Source: Lathyrus oleraceus (lineage: Eukaryota; Streptophyta; Magnoliopsida; Fabales; Fabaceae). Taken from it: 64,000 nucleotides of DNA. The stretch spans positions 347,018,409 to 347,082,408 of the forward strand of contig NC_066581.1 of NCBI RefSeq assembly GCF_024323335.1, written 5' to 3'. The position numbers and the translations under genes were made by a program. The notes beneath the pieces were generated by a model. It did not search any database. It saw only the letters and a program-made list of their open reading frames with translations, and was not told where the DNA came from. Each line of letters starts with the position of its first letter. Position 1 is the stretch's first letter. Below are positions 46,027-58,201 of the stretch, piece after piece.

Positions 46027-47542
46027 TGTAAGACCCCATATTTGGCCCTAAGATCCCTCATGGCATCATAACATTGCATTTGCAAAGCCTCAAGGATCAT
46101 GAGCATCTTGGTTCCCTTTGCTTGTGGATGGGATCTCTTGTGATTTGGTTTGAGATCACCAAGCATGCTTGAATTGTATATTATTGCTTTTCTCATTTTG
46201 TCTACTAACCAAAAGCACAAAATATGTCACTAACATTTCTTGTTTATAGCTTGAGCAGTCACAAGGTCAAAAGCTTCTAGGTGATCCTTTGTGCAAATAC
46301 ACGGCCAAGAGAAGATGAAAGCAAGCATGGCAATGGTTCCCAAAGCTCTCATCCATCAAATATGCCTCCCTAGCATCTCAATTCATCATTTTGATCAAAG
46401 CAAGTCAAAGGGTTTGAGGTTTGATTCCCTAGGAAACCCTAATTCATCTGATCACCCACAATGCCTTGCTAATGAAGCAACCTCAGCCCATGGTCAAATA
46501 CAATCAAGGTAAGTCCTTTAATTCATCATTTCATGCATATCTGAACTTATTTGAGTGTCCTCAATCAACAATTCATCAAGATATGAGTTTTGGACTTGAA
46601 ATGTTGATCAGTCAATTCATCCGACTATTTTGAAATGTACTGAGACCTAACGTTTTATGTGTTGGTCAAATGGAGATGATCCCAAAATAAAAAATGTTCT
46701 TAAGAACAATATGAACAACTTTCATGTTCATCAAAAATTGATTTGAAGCTTGGAAGGTCATCTCCCATTCCAAGACATTATAGGTCATTTTGACTAAAAC
46801 CCTAATTTTGGGTCAACTTCCCAAGAACATAACTCATTCATTTTTTATGATTTTGAGGTGGGATCAAATGAATTGGAAATGTTATTGTGTCTAATTCAAA
46901 TGTTATGTTTAACAAAATCTCAAAATCTCAGAGGAAATACATATGATAATGCAATACATTATAGGTCACTTTGGACCAAATGCATTGAAAGACAAAAAAG
47001 TCCAACTTCAAGTGCCCATAACTTCTTCATAAAAAATCCAAATGATGCAAAATTTAAGTCCATCTTGATTGTCTGGAAAAGATCGACAACTTTGATGTTG
47101 GAAGTGTTTTCATTTGAGGCTTGCATCATCAAAACAGAAGGGCTTGAAGTTGGACCAATTTGGCAATATTCTCAAAGGCATGTTTTGCACTATGAACTTC
47201 ATGGCCTGTTTTCATAAATTTCCACACTTCAAATGAGTTTTTTCTCAACATAACATTTGTTCCCTATGTCAATACCTTTCCAACCATTACCCACATGCTT
47301 ATGTTTGGATTTTCTAATTGGCATTTTCGAAGAGCTGAAGTTTTAGGCACAATTATGAAATTCATGTTGAAACTTCATGCACAACCCATTGCCTTGCAAA
47401 CTACACGTCCATTTCAAGTTGTGTGGTCATCAGCATGCAAATACAATTGAGTTTGGGCCTTCCACATGATCATACAAGCCCATGCAAGGAAAATCCATTT
47501 GCCATGCACACGAGTAAAATCACTTGTTCAACCAATTCCAGC

Positions 47543-47550
47543 TATAAATA
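47543..47550 (+). promoter_or_regulatory. TATA box in LTR of D
   Basis: TATAAATA, conserved in position with C. It is the likely start region for the element RNA. Confidence 0.7.
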
Positions 47551-48098
47551 CATGTGTTATGCTTCATTATGAACCAACCTAAAGGCGCCTAAAGCTCTGC
47601 AGAAATAAATTCCCAACCATACCAAAGGAACTAAGTTCATATTTCTTCAAAATTTCAGATCTGAAATTCAATTGAATTTGGTTGAATCTTCAGATCAAAA
47701 GTTCCTAAACCTTCATCATCTAGTCCATTGAAGTTCTGTTTGGCAAAAGGAAGCAAGGAAAGGGACTCAAAGCTCCACAGTTCAAAGGTGTGCATCAACT
47801 GGTTTTTTTCTTCGAAACTCCTTATTCCTTGATCTATTGGCCTTGATATTGTGTTGTCTGAAGTCCTCTCTATAGAGGCATCATTGATGTATGCTCAATT
47901 GTTGAAATCCATGAAGTTCATTATGAATACCATATTTTTCTCCTTCTGATTTCTCTTACTATGGGGATCTAGAAGAGAAACTAATGGTACAGGGGTGATG
48001 TACATCACCCCAGCATTCCAATGATATGAGGATCACTCGTTTTCATTAAGATTTTTACCTCTGTAACTCTCACCGGAAAATGCAACCTCGCCGGAGAA

Positions 48099-48120
48099 GA
48101 CGGTGGTGTACACCACCGTC
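48099..48120 (+). other. Perfect 22-nt palindrome in LTR of D
   Basis: GACGGTGGTG and its complement CACCACCGTC flank a central TA. It lies 556 nt behind the TATA box, so it would be in the transcribed leader. Confidence 0.85.
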
Positions 48121-48986
48121 TCTTTGCCAGATCAAATTTGAGCCATCAGATGCATTTTCCAGATCTAATCGTGGCCATCAATTGTTATGACTTATTTTAA
48201 TGCCTCGTGTGTCTCATTGACTAAGGCTTATGGTGAGCGCGCGCATGTGGAGCGTTTGATCAGCCACGTCAATTAATGAGGCTTGATCAGACGCCTCTCC
48301 TTTTTCTGAATTTTCTTAATTTCCATTTTATTTCTTTTATTTCATTTAATTTCAAAAATTCATAACTCTCTCATTTTTAATCCAAAAAATATGGGACCAA
48401 TTGCATTATTTCTCTTTTTAATTCTAATTTCTAAAAATGATTTTTAATATTTTTTATTTCATCTCTTTTCTGGTTATTTTTAATTCATTTTAAATAGTTT
48501 TTGATATTCAAAAAATAAAAAAAATATTTTCCCAACCTCTTTGAATGATGATGATGGATCTATGAAAAATATTCTCATCAATTTCTTAATTGATTTGAGA
48601 TTTATTTGAGATTTTAGTTCAATTAGGTTATTTTTATTCATTTTTAATTGATTAAAAATAGTTTCTGACTTTTAAAAATGCTGAAATTTTTTGTCAAACT
48701 TTGTTTGACCATGTTGAACTTGGGATAATTCACTTGGACTTTTTAAAGTTGATTTGAAGTGAATTTGAAGTTTGACCTTTCTTTAATACTTTAATTCAAG
48801 TTTATTTTAAATATTAAAAAATGTCAAAAATATTTTGTTCATTACTTGACCTCCAATCTTCATCTCACTTCTGTTTTTGATTGTTTGACCATGATCCTCA
48901 ATGTCATTAGTCAACACTTGTTGATTGGTACATTCTTTCATTTAATGTCCTTTATTCTTTTCATTTCCATTTCCATTATTCATCTC

Positions 48987-49011
48987 CTTCTTCTTCTTCT
49001 TCTTCTTCTTT
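48987..49011 (+). repeat. (TTC)n microsatellite in LTR of D
   Basis: About eight uninterrupted TTC units. Confidence 0.9.
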
Positions 49012-49620
49012 CCTTTTGATCAATGAGTTAAAGGTTGATAAGTTAGCATTGATTAGGGAGACTTAATCTTCCTTGATTCAAATCTAATTCATCTTGATCA
49101 ATTGATCAAATGAATGGCTTTGCAGTAAGGATAGGTTGCTTCCTAAATCATGCAAAAAGACTTAAACCAATACAAGATCAATTTTCTTCTTCTTTTTGGC
49201 ATGGCAAGTTGTTGGAACTTGGTTCACTAATCAAGACTTCTAACTTGTGTTGTTGCCTACATTATTATTGACCGGCCGCAGATAGTTGTGACTTCTACAT
49301 AAGTCCAATTACGATTGCTTAACATAACGCTAAATTTGCCTTATGGCACACTAACTACTAACACTAACCATTAACCATTAACATTTACTTTTTGCACTTT
49401 ACATTTATGCAATTTACTATTCTTGCACATATTATTCATTTGCTTTTCCTTTGCTCACTTGAGCACATGTTTATGTTAATGCAATTTGCCTTTTGCTCAC
49501 TTGAGCACATAATTGTGTATATACTATTGTGCTTGTGTTTTGTTTTGATTGTTGTTGACCAAATGCAAAGAAATGGACAAATGGACTTAGACTTTAGGAC
49601 TTTCCCTATGCAAATTTGGA

Positions 49621-49749
49621 GTCAAAGAGCAACTAGGCATTGGGCCTTTAGAGTGCTATAAAAGTCAAAGAGCAACTAGGCATTGGGCCTTTAGAGTGCT
49701 ATAAAAGTCAAAGAGCAACTAGGCATTGAGCCTTTAGAATGCTATAAAT
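49621..49749 (+). repeat. Three tandem copies of a 43-nt unit in LTR of D
   Basis: Units 49621-49663, 49664-49706 and 49707-49749 begin GTCAAAGAGCAACTAGGCAT and end in GCTATAAA. The third copy has two or three substitutions. Confidence 0.93.
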
Positions 49750-50751
49750 GTTGAAGAAGACTTTGAAAGGACCAACTTATAAACTCCCTCTTGTTCATTC
49801 TTGATTGTTTGATGGAACTTTTTAATGTGTGTGTTCTTGTGCTAGGGATTCCAACATTGAGCCAAATTGAGGAACCATTGCCATGAGCTTCTAAGAGAGA
49901 GAGACCCAAGATACATTGAGGAGCTTTCCAAGAGTTCATTTGATTGTTGATTGCTTGAGTTTATGCTTATATGATTGCTTATTCAAAAGGATGGGAGCTA
50001 CTTGGATCATCAATATGATCTCAAGAGAGGAACTCCATTTGTGGTCTTGTTTCTCATCCCTCATCTCTTGTATGTTTAGGACCTTAGCCATTCTTCTTCT
50101 TCTCTCCACTCTAATCCAAGCCAAAACTTTTGTGCAAACATTTAACACTTGTTTTCAACATTAGAAACCTAAGCCTTATGCTTTTGATTTTCAAACTTTC
50201 TTTTCATAACACTTATTTTGAATTGAATCTTTAATCCATTTTGACCATATTTTGGTAAATACTTCTCATTGGTAAATATAACCCATTCAAATGTCTTTTG
50301 TGGTTTCAATGGCCACTTTCTTAATCAAACTTTTTCCACAAACTTTAGCTATTAGGTTTGAGTTATCCTTGAGGTAGATGTAATGCTCACCTATATCCTT
50401 AGTGATGGACAATGAGTCTTCCATGCTTATTATAGGGTTAACCCCTCACTAGCATGTTGAAGCTATCCTCACATGGTGGATTCGTGGTTTTAGGTTGAGT
50501 TTTCTCCCTTGGATAACAAAAGACCTTAAGGCTTTTGGACCAATAAATTCACCAACTCATTTTGAGATTTTTACCCCGAACTACGAGGTTTTGATCCTAA
50601 TATTTTTTAAGATGGTACGTAGGCAATGGGTTTATCCATCCAAACACAAAATGTAAATAATTTGTATATTCTCTTCTCATCTCTTCAATCATGTTTGCAC
50701 AAACAAATTTTCACCAAATACCAACCTTACAACCAATGTGAAAAGGGCTCC

Positions 50752-50767
50752 CTAGGAGTACCTAGGA
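50752..50767 (+). other. AGTA-loop hairpin, LTR of D
   Basis: CCTAGG-AGTA-CCTAGG, followed by GGGTGCTTAAAACCTTCC. It lies 213 nt from the LTR end. The stem differs from those of B and A but pairs fully. Confidence 0.8.
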
Positions 50768-50986
50768 TGTTTTGGGTGCTTAAAACCTTCCTATTGCATA
50801 ACCAACCCCCTTACCCAGATCTCTGACGTTTTTACTAGTTTTTGATTCGATAAAATTTTTAGGTTTTTGTTTGCTTTCTAACCATTCCTTTGGATAAATA
50901 GAAGTGCGGTGGCGAGTCGACTTGTATGGTTTACCTTGGATTTAGTCAATATCTCTAATGGTAACGAATACCCCGCTACAGAAAAG

Positions 50987-51004
50987 TGGCGACTCTGCTG
51001 GGGA
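50987..51004 (+). promoter_or_regulatory. Primer binding site of D (tRNA-Arg)
   Basis: TGGCGACTCTGCTGGGGA, six nt (GAAAAG) after the LTR end. In A and B the spacer is only GC. Confidence 0.92.
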
Positions 51005-51905
51005 AAAGACAATTGCCTAGTGGGTTTTACCTACTTTTCATATTGTGTTGTATTGTATTGTATGTTATTTTGTGACATATTTTTGTGCAATTTGGGATTA
51101 TTGTATTGTATGTAATGATTGAATTGCTTGAATATTAATTCCTTGTATGCTTGGTGATCTTTGTGAGATGAGTTCTATACCCGAACTCGAGTGAACTTAG
51201 GATAGGAGAATGGCATAGTCTTGTTGACTTGTATGGAGTTATTCCTTAGCAAGTTGACTTGCAAGTCCATTCACTTGGTGGAGGTCATGTTGGGATCAAT
51301 AATGTCATACAAGTAGTTGTGGTTAGACATTACTCTTTCCAATATAGACCTTAGAAGCCAAGGACCTTAGGTTACCAAGCCCATCTTGGCCTATTCTTAG
51401 GATGTAGTGCGAAGGTCGTTCAAGTGTAAGATTTGATACGATTGTTACGCGATACTACGCTCATAGGAGTCTCTCTTGAGAATATTTTTGGAATACGAGT
51501 AGTCGTTTCTCCAATAATATTCGAAAGATGGGATGATGACTATGGGAACCTCTTGTAGAACATGTTTGGCAGGTTAAACCCTAGTACACTCCCTTTGGGT
51601 GGTTCTAAACCGAGACTCCATGCTCGTGACTTGCAACAAACCCTTGATTCATGGTTGATCCGTTCATGTATCCTTAATATCAATGGAACTTGGGTGTTGA
51701 TAAGGTGTAAACCATAATCCACCAAAATGGATGATTGATATTAAGGATAATATGATCCATCCCATGACCTTTGTTTGGTGTGCTTTATTTGATTCTTGAG
51801 TGTGATTGTTTCATCCATGCATTCATGCACCCATTTGCATCCATATCATCAAAATAATAAGAAATTTTCAAGGAACTTAAGAGGTCTATTTGCAAATTTT
51901 CAAAC
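51005..51905 (+). other. Leader of D between PBS and ORF1
   Basis: About 900 nt without coding capacity and without a clear repeat. I recognise nothing else in it. Confidence 0.7.
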
Positions 51906-53102
51906 ATGGAAAGACAAAGAAGGAATACAAAGAAGTACCGTTTCAGAAAAACCGACTTGAAAGAGCTAAGGAATTTGACATCCTATGTATTAGATCCTTT
52001 GGGTTTTAAAGCTCGTTTTGGGAAGCTTCTTCCTCTTCTGACTACTCAGGTGGATGAAGGGTTGATGAGTGTATTGGTGCAGTTTTATGATCCTTTGTAC
52101 CGCTGCTTTACGTTTCCGGACTTTCAGCTTTTGCCTACGCTTGAGGAGTATGCCTACCTTGTGGGTATACCTATCCTAGACCAGTTGTCGTTCAGTGGCT
52201 TGGAGAGTGTTCCTACTTCTCAAGAGATAGCTGATATGTTGCATATAGATGAATCTCTGGTTGGTGCTCATATGACTACCAAAGGTGGAATTCAAGGTCT
52301 CCCTTTTGAGTTCCTCATTGCTCAAGCTACCGTGTATGGGAAGACCATGAGTGAGGATGCCTTTGAGGCCATATTTGTACTTCTCATCTATGGGTTAGTG
52401 TTGTTCCCCAACATCGACAAGTTTGTGGATGTGAACGCTATTAGGATTTTCTCTACTCTTAATCCCGTTCCGACTTTGTTGGGTGACACTTATTTCTCTT
52501 TGCATATGAAGAATGCAAAGGGTGGTGGTGCCATCGTGTGCTGTTTGCCTCTGTCGTATGAGTGGTTTATTTCTCACTTACCACAGACGATCGCCTTCAA
52601 GGAGAACAAGGGATGTCTACGGTGGTCTACGAGACTTATGTCTCTCATTAATGACGATATCTCTTGGTACAACTGTGTGTATAATGGTGTGTAGATTATC
52701 GACTCTTGTGGTGAATTCTCCAATGTACCTCTTCTTGGTACATGTGGTGGGATTAGCTACAACCCCGTTTTGGCACGTCGTCAGCTTGGGTTCCCTCTAA
52801 AGGATAAACCCAATAACATTCTATTAGAGGGTGTGTTCTTTAAGGAGGGTAAAGATCCCCAAGGCTTGAAGAACAGGATGGTCCGCGCTTGGCGCAAGAT
52901 TCATAGGAAAGGAAGGAAGGAGTTAGGACCAAAGAACTGTGTCGCTTTGGAGCCTTACACTGCTTGGGTTAGGAGGAGAGCTTCTGAGTACCTCATGCCA
53001 TACGAGTATCCAAGACCTACACCTTTGGTTGAGGTTAGGCCTTCAACCCTCCCTGACCAAGGAGTAGAGGAGTTGAGAGATGAAGACTGCTCATGTGCTT
53101 GG
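51906..53102 (+). pseudogene. Element D ORF1, N-terminal and central part
   Basis: The Ogre extra ORF. It starts at the ATG 51906 (MERQRRNTKKYRF). Key blocks are VQFYDPLYRCFTFPDFQL, TLEEYAYLVGIP, IYGLVLFPNIDKFVD, NPVPTLLGDTYFSLH, a CGEFSNVPLLGTCGGISYNP block and a basic stretch RAWRKIHRKGRKELGP. One in-frame stop lies at 52692-52694; the frame is otherwise open up to the solo LTR at 53103 and resumes at 57932. The same gene, more decayed, is in A. The pattern resembles plant mobile domain proteins; the function in Ogre is unknown. I see no enzyme motif. Confidence 0.85.
53098..53102. repeat. Target site duplication of E, left copy (CTTGG)
   Basis: CTTGG before TGTAGC of the LTR and again at 57927-57931. 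Confidence 0.93.
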
Positions 53103-54878
53103 TGTAGCACCTCAAATTTGCACCTATCATTGTACATACATTCTCATATTAGGTCATAACATTAACATGGTCCACTGCATAGCATTGCATTGTCCCTTTG
53201 CCACAAGTGCAAGCCATTCAGAAGAATTAGGTCAAACTGGTCAGGAGGTCAGTCAATCAAGCAAGCAAGTGCAATCTCCATTGAGCCAAGGCCCTAGGGT
53301 TGGTCCAACATGTTCACATGAATTGGGGATCATTTTGAAGTAGTTTGGCCAAAGATTGGATGTTCAGAAGTCATCAGTCAGTGCACAGTCCACCAGAAAC
53401 CCTAAAAAGTCAACCATGGTCAACTGTGCCCGATTTTATGGTTTTGATGGTGGAATTTGGTTTGAGAGGGCTTATTCATGTCCATATAGGCCTCATATAA
53501 CATGTCAAACACCATCATGGAAGAATTTGAAGCCAGACAAGAAAATTCCAAAAAATAGAAAGTTGACCTGTAATTGGAATTTGCCAAAAATGGAAACTTC
53601 TTGATCCTAAACTTACATCATGATACAAGCTTCAAATGAATTTTTGCCCAACATGAAAGTTGAAGATCTTGTTCTCCCATTTCCAAAAAGTCTAAGAACA
53701 CTCAAATCCCATGTATGGTTGGCATGTTATGATCAAGTCATTTTCAGAAATTTTTGAACTTCAAAAGGCCATATCTCTCAAACCATTTGGCCAATTTGGG
53801 TGGGGTTTTTTGCATCAAGTCACATTTGATCCCCTCTTTCCAAATATGTCATCACCATTCACCAAAACATCACCAATCAAAATGGCATTTTTGAACTAGC
53901 ATGAATTATTTAAGTGAGGTAGAAAAATGAACTTTTGAAATAACCAATTCCAATCATTTCCATCACTTGAATATGTTCAGAAATTGCATTTTGGAGTTGC
54001 TTTGGGCCCAATTTCGCAGTTGTGTCCATGCCTTACAACATTGGTTGAAATTTCACAAATTGGTAGAAATTACCTCTTTTTTGCAAATGGTGATTACCAC
54101 TCACTAACCAAACAATTAGCAAAGTAAAACAGCATATATATTTCATTTTCCAATCTGAAAAACCCTAGCAGCCAAAGGATTAAAAAAACAGAAATTCCAT
54201 TTCTCTCATTTTTCTCATGTTCTTCATTTTGAGATTTTATTGGAAAAGATTGCAAAGACCTCGAGCCAGCCTTGTTTGCTTCATGATAGGCCACCATTTT
54301 TGAACCCTTTGAAGGCTTAATACCACAACTGTAAAGCAAATTTCACCAACTGTTATGCTTAGTTTCTTCCATGGCAGATCGTGGTTGGAGGAAAATGGAG
54401 TGCAACTGAGCTGAAATTGTTCAACCATCCATCAACTTGAACCTTGTAAAGTTTCTGTTTCTACCTTTTGAAGCTCAAAGCTCATTATTCCAAGTCTGCC
54501 ATCATTGGAAGGTTAGAATTCGTTCCTCACCATTTTTGAAATTATGTTGTGCTTAGGATAGATCTTTGATTAAGGAGTGTGTTGCACTTGGTGGTTTTCA
54601 ATTTCATTAAGATTTGAAGGAGTTATCATGATTTTAAGTTTGGTGTTCAAACCTTCTTGTGCTTGATTCGTGTTTAGTAGTGAGATGAACGCGTGTTACT
54701 GTGTTTTTTTTCTTTTCCGCTGCCAAGCCGTAGATCCATAAGGGTTTACTGTAAGCGTTGCATGGTGTTTCTTGAAGAAACACGCTGATTGGCCCAGCGC
54801 ATCGCCCATGCTGGCGTATTATTGGTCCAGGGGGCATTGACCGGGCCCTTTGACTGGGTCACTTAACAAAACGCAGAG

Positions 54879-54901
54879 TTTTTTTTTTTTTTTTTTTTTT
54901 T
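54879..54901 (+). repeat. Poly-T run of 23 in E
   Basis: Uninterrupted T run after ACGCAGAG. It may vary between individuals or be affected by sequencing error. Confidence 0.9.
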
Positions 54902-57727
54902 CAAGCGAAGCAAAGCCATGCCTGGGATACACGGTTTGATCCCGTGGTGTGCACTTGGCATTTTGTTTTTTTAATTTCCATTAATTGCTTTATTTACATT
55001 TTTATTCCAATTTCTTTACAACTTTCAAAAATTCATAAATAATTAAAGGATGATCCAATTGAGATGGGACTTTTTGCATTGTTCTCCATTCTTCATCTAG
55101 TTTTTTATGAGCATTTTTATTCAAATTGTGCACATGTGAAAAATTTATTTGGCTAGGGTTTTGTTCATGTTGCTCATATTTTGTACACTTTGCCAAAACA
55201 TTTGTGAAATGATGATGCTTTATCCATTGGCTTTGAAATTTTTTGTGCTTAAACTAGACACATTCATGGTGATTTTGGTATAGAGTTTGTGAATTTATTA
55301 TCTCTGGTTGTTGAGTTATGATTTTTTGAATTAGGGTGTGACAATTTGTGTCACACCATTGATGTGCAACTTGATGATTTTCAATACCATGCCTCTTGAC
55401 CTCAAATTGGATTGAAATTTTGCATGAATGAACTTATGAATGTCTAATTTACATGTGACTTTTTGTGGAATTGTTTATGGCATTTTCCTAATTATTTGGG
55501 ATTTTCTCCCCTGTTTGACCAAAATGTTGACTTTTTGTGACACTTGTTCCCATTTCATTTGTGAAATTCTCATATTTTATTAGATGGACATGAAATTTTA
55601 TATGTGATTAGTAGACATCTTAAGCTTTTCCATGGTTTTGATCCCATTCATTTCTCATATGCCATCACTGATTTATGATTTTTTCAAGTTGATGTATGTT
55701 TGGTTGACTTCTTTGAGCATGCTTAAAGTTGCCTTGCCTTTCTGATTTTCATTGACCACCTTCTACTTGTCAAAATGAATTGAAATTTGACATGCTTACC
55801 ATGCTATGGGTTGTGTTTGACCATGATTTATTTGCTGATTTTTTGAAATGTTTGAGATTGGTTTTGAGTTAAGTCTTGCTGTTGACTTCTATGGGCTTCT
55901 AAATGCCATGCCTTGACCTAATTTGTTCATGAAATGATGATGATGATTGATATGAATGTGAACCCAATTGATTTTGTTTCTTGATTGTTTGAATATGATT
56001 TTGATTGGATTTCATTTGCTGTTTTGACTTTCTCATCCCCTTTTGACCCTAGGCTTGTCCTAGTGGTCCTGTTACTTACATTTGAGTTCATGTTTTCAGG
56101 TTAACCAACAAATACCCAATGAGATCAATTCAAATTGTTTGTGTTTGCTTGTTTATCATGACCAATACATTTGTTTTGTAGGTTGCTTGGCTCACATGCC
56201 TTGAGCCTTGTGCCTTGCACACTTAGCCTGTTTGTGTTGACTGGTTGATATCTGTTTCCTTTTGCTTTAACTTTGAAATGGCGTACTAATGTTGTCTGAC
56301 TGGTTTTAGGTGCTTTTAGTTGCTCAGTTCCTTGTGAAGTTTTGCTTTGCTTTGCTTGATAAGCAATTTGCATTGAGGTATACCTTTCTATCTTCATGTA
56401 GTCTGGAAGACCTGGCCTGTTACTTGGCCAGGCAACTGTCTGAAGTCCTCCTTAAGAGGCAATGTTTGTGGATGTTTAATTTTGTCCTTGTACATATTCA
56501 AAGACCTCCTAAGTGAAGAGGCAATTGGCAGAACCCAAGGGATATGCAATCTATCCCCTGCTAGTCTGTGTGTCACTCACCTTGCTCACACTACCTGTGT
56601 TGATGCATAGTGAGTAAAAACCCAAGATCTATAGAGTCTAACTTGTGGATAGAGTTCCTACTTTCTGAACTCCCACACCTTCTGATATTCAAATGCTCTC
56701 CCTGACCAGGGATAAGAGCAATGAGGCACACCCCTCATCTCCTTTCATCTGCTTCACCTTAGCCCCTCAATGGCAAGGTTAAGAGCACTTTTAACCCAAT
56801 TCCAGTGGTTTGTTTGTTGAGGTTGATATGACCCCTCGACTAAAACCTAACCTTGTTTGAGCCCATTGCTTGCATATAGTGTGTGTTATTTGTGCTTGTG
56901 TGTTTTTTGACTTGCTTCCTGTGCAAGTTAGGTTTAGTTTAGACTTGCTTCCTATGCAAGATAGGTGTGGCTTTGCTTCCTGTGCAAGTCATGTTTAGGA
57001 TAGGCTGGCTCCCTGTGCCAGTTAGCTAGAAACCTTAACTTAGGGATGATTTTGCATGATAACATCTAGGCTCGAGTCGTAATCTCCCTAGTGTTGTGTC
57101 TCCCTCTGTTATCTAGTTAGGCTAGTCCTTTTTCCCTGCGTAGGGGAACTACGTCGCCCTGATCCTCATACCAGATGAGGTACGTAGGCAGGAGATGAGC
57201 TGATCTCTCCGGGCGCCCTTTTTTTTCTTTTTCCACCTTTGTGTCTTCCACCCCTCTGTGTGTGTTGTTGTGTGCTTGGAAGCTGATGTAAGTCCCTCGA
57301 GTGGCATTCGGGTTCCAGTGTAGGTGTTTTCGGGTTGGAGTCCGACATAAGTCCAGCGATTGGCAGTTGGTTTCCTGTGTGTGTTTCGGTTCGGATGCTG
57401 ATGTAAGCACAGTGATTGGCATTCAGGCTCCATGTTTGCCTTTGCCTGTGTTTGTTTGTGTGCGTGTTAGCCGAGCTACGGATTCTCTGATTCTCCTTCG
57501 TCCAAAGAGATACGTATGCATAAGATGCGACATCCTAGCGAGCATGTGTCGTTTCCCCAGTCCGAACTACTTCGACTCTGATGTTTATGCCTGATAGACT
57601 AAGTAGGCCCAGGATGCGGTATCCTGCCGAGTCAGTTTCAGTCTGTTTTCTTGTGTCTCTTTCAGCCAGTGTGTGTGTGTTTGAGCAGTGTTTTAGCAAC
57701 CATTTTCCTTCCTTTTGTGCGTGGATC

Positions 57728-57743
57728 CCGTCGAGTACGACGG
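57728..57743 (+). other. AGTA-loop hairpin, solo LTR E
   Basis: CCGTCG-AGTA-CGACGG, 183 nt from the LTR end, followed by AGGGGTGCTAATACCTTCCC. Confidence 0.8.
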
Positions 57744-57926
57744 ATGCGTAGGGGTGCTAATACCTTCCCTTCGCATAACCGACTCCCGAACCCATTCTCT
57801 TTGGTCGCGAGACCATGTCTTTTCCAGGTTTACTCTGAGCGTTTCCTTTCCCTCTTTTGGGATAAATAACGCACGGTGGCGGCTCTGTTGTTTCGTTTTT
57901 CCGCCGGTTTTTCGCGTAATGCGACA

Positions 57927-57931
57927 CTTGG
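57927..57931. repeat. Target site duplication of E, right copy (CTTGG)
   Basis: Follows GCGACA of the LTR and matches 53098-53102. ORF1 of D resumes directly after it. Confidence 0.93.
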
Positions 57932-58201
57932 ATCCGTGAACGAGAGGAGTTGCTTCAGCAGATTAAGGAGAAGGATGCTTTGATTGAGTTTCTTGAGCAT
58001 CAGGTCATTGATGATCCTAATGATGCGTGGACTTCTCTACTTCCTCAGTCTTCCAGGTTTTGGAAGAGGAACTACGATCGACTCGCCAAGGAGAAGACAG
58101 ATATGGAGGCAGCCTATGAGGAGGAGGTGAAGAGGCTTCGCGCATCTTACCTTCCTGTATCCCGAGCTTTAGATGATTGTTTCCAGGAATCCATAGGATG
58201 A
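57932..58201 (+). pseudogene. Element D ORF1, C-terminal part
   Basis: Continues ORF1 after the solo LTR, in an open frame to the TGA at 58199-58201. It is highly charged and helical (EREELLQQIKEKDALIEFLEHQ, then RLAKEKTDMEAAYEEEVKRL) and probably a coiled coil. The A homologue also ends in a coiled-coil-like part, so a role in protein-protein contact is plausible but unproven. Confidence 0.82.

Larger units (their letters stand above)
46027..50980 (+). repeat. 5' LTR of D (4954 nt)
   Basis: Starts TGTAAGACCCC and ends ATACCCCGCTACA. It contains a TATA box (47543-47550), a 22-nt palindrome (48099-48120), a (TTC)n run, a 43-nt triple tandem repeat, one GAACTACG...TACGTAGGC motif (50577-50626) and the AGTA-loop hairpin (50752-50767). 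Confidence 0.93.
53103..57926 (+). mobile_element. Solo Ogre LTR (element E, 4824 nt)
   Basis: Begins TGTAGCACCTCAAATTTGC and ends GTAATGCGACA, flanked by CTTGG on both sides with no internal region, PBS or polypurine tract. It is an LTR of the same group as A and B: it has the AGGGGAACTACGTCGCC block (once), the AGTA-loop hairpin and the TGGCGGCTCTG sequence near its end. A solo LTR arises when the two LTRs of an element recombine. A run of 23 T lies at 54879-54901. Confidence 0.95.

Noticed and set aside
45843..46220. Minus-strand open frame of 125 codons across the C/D junction
   Set aside because: It crosses the boundary between two separate LTRs and has no conserved content.
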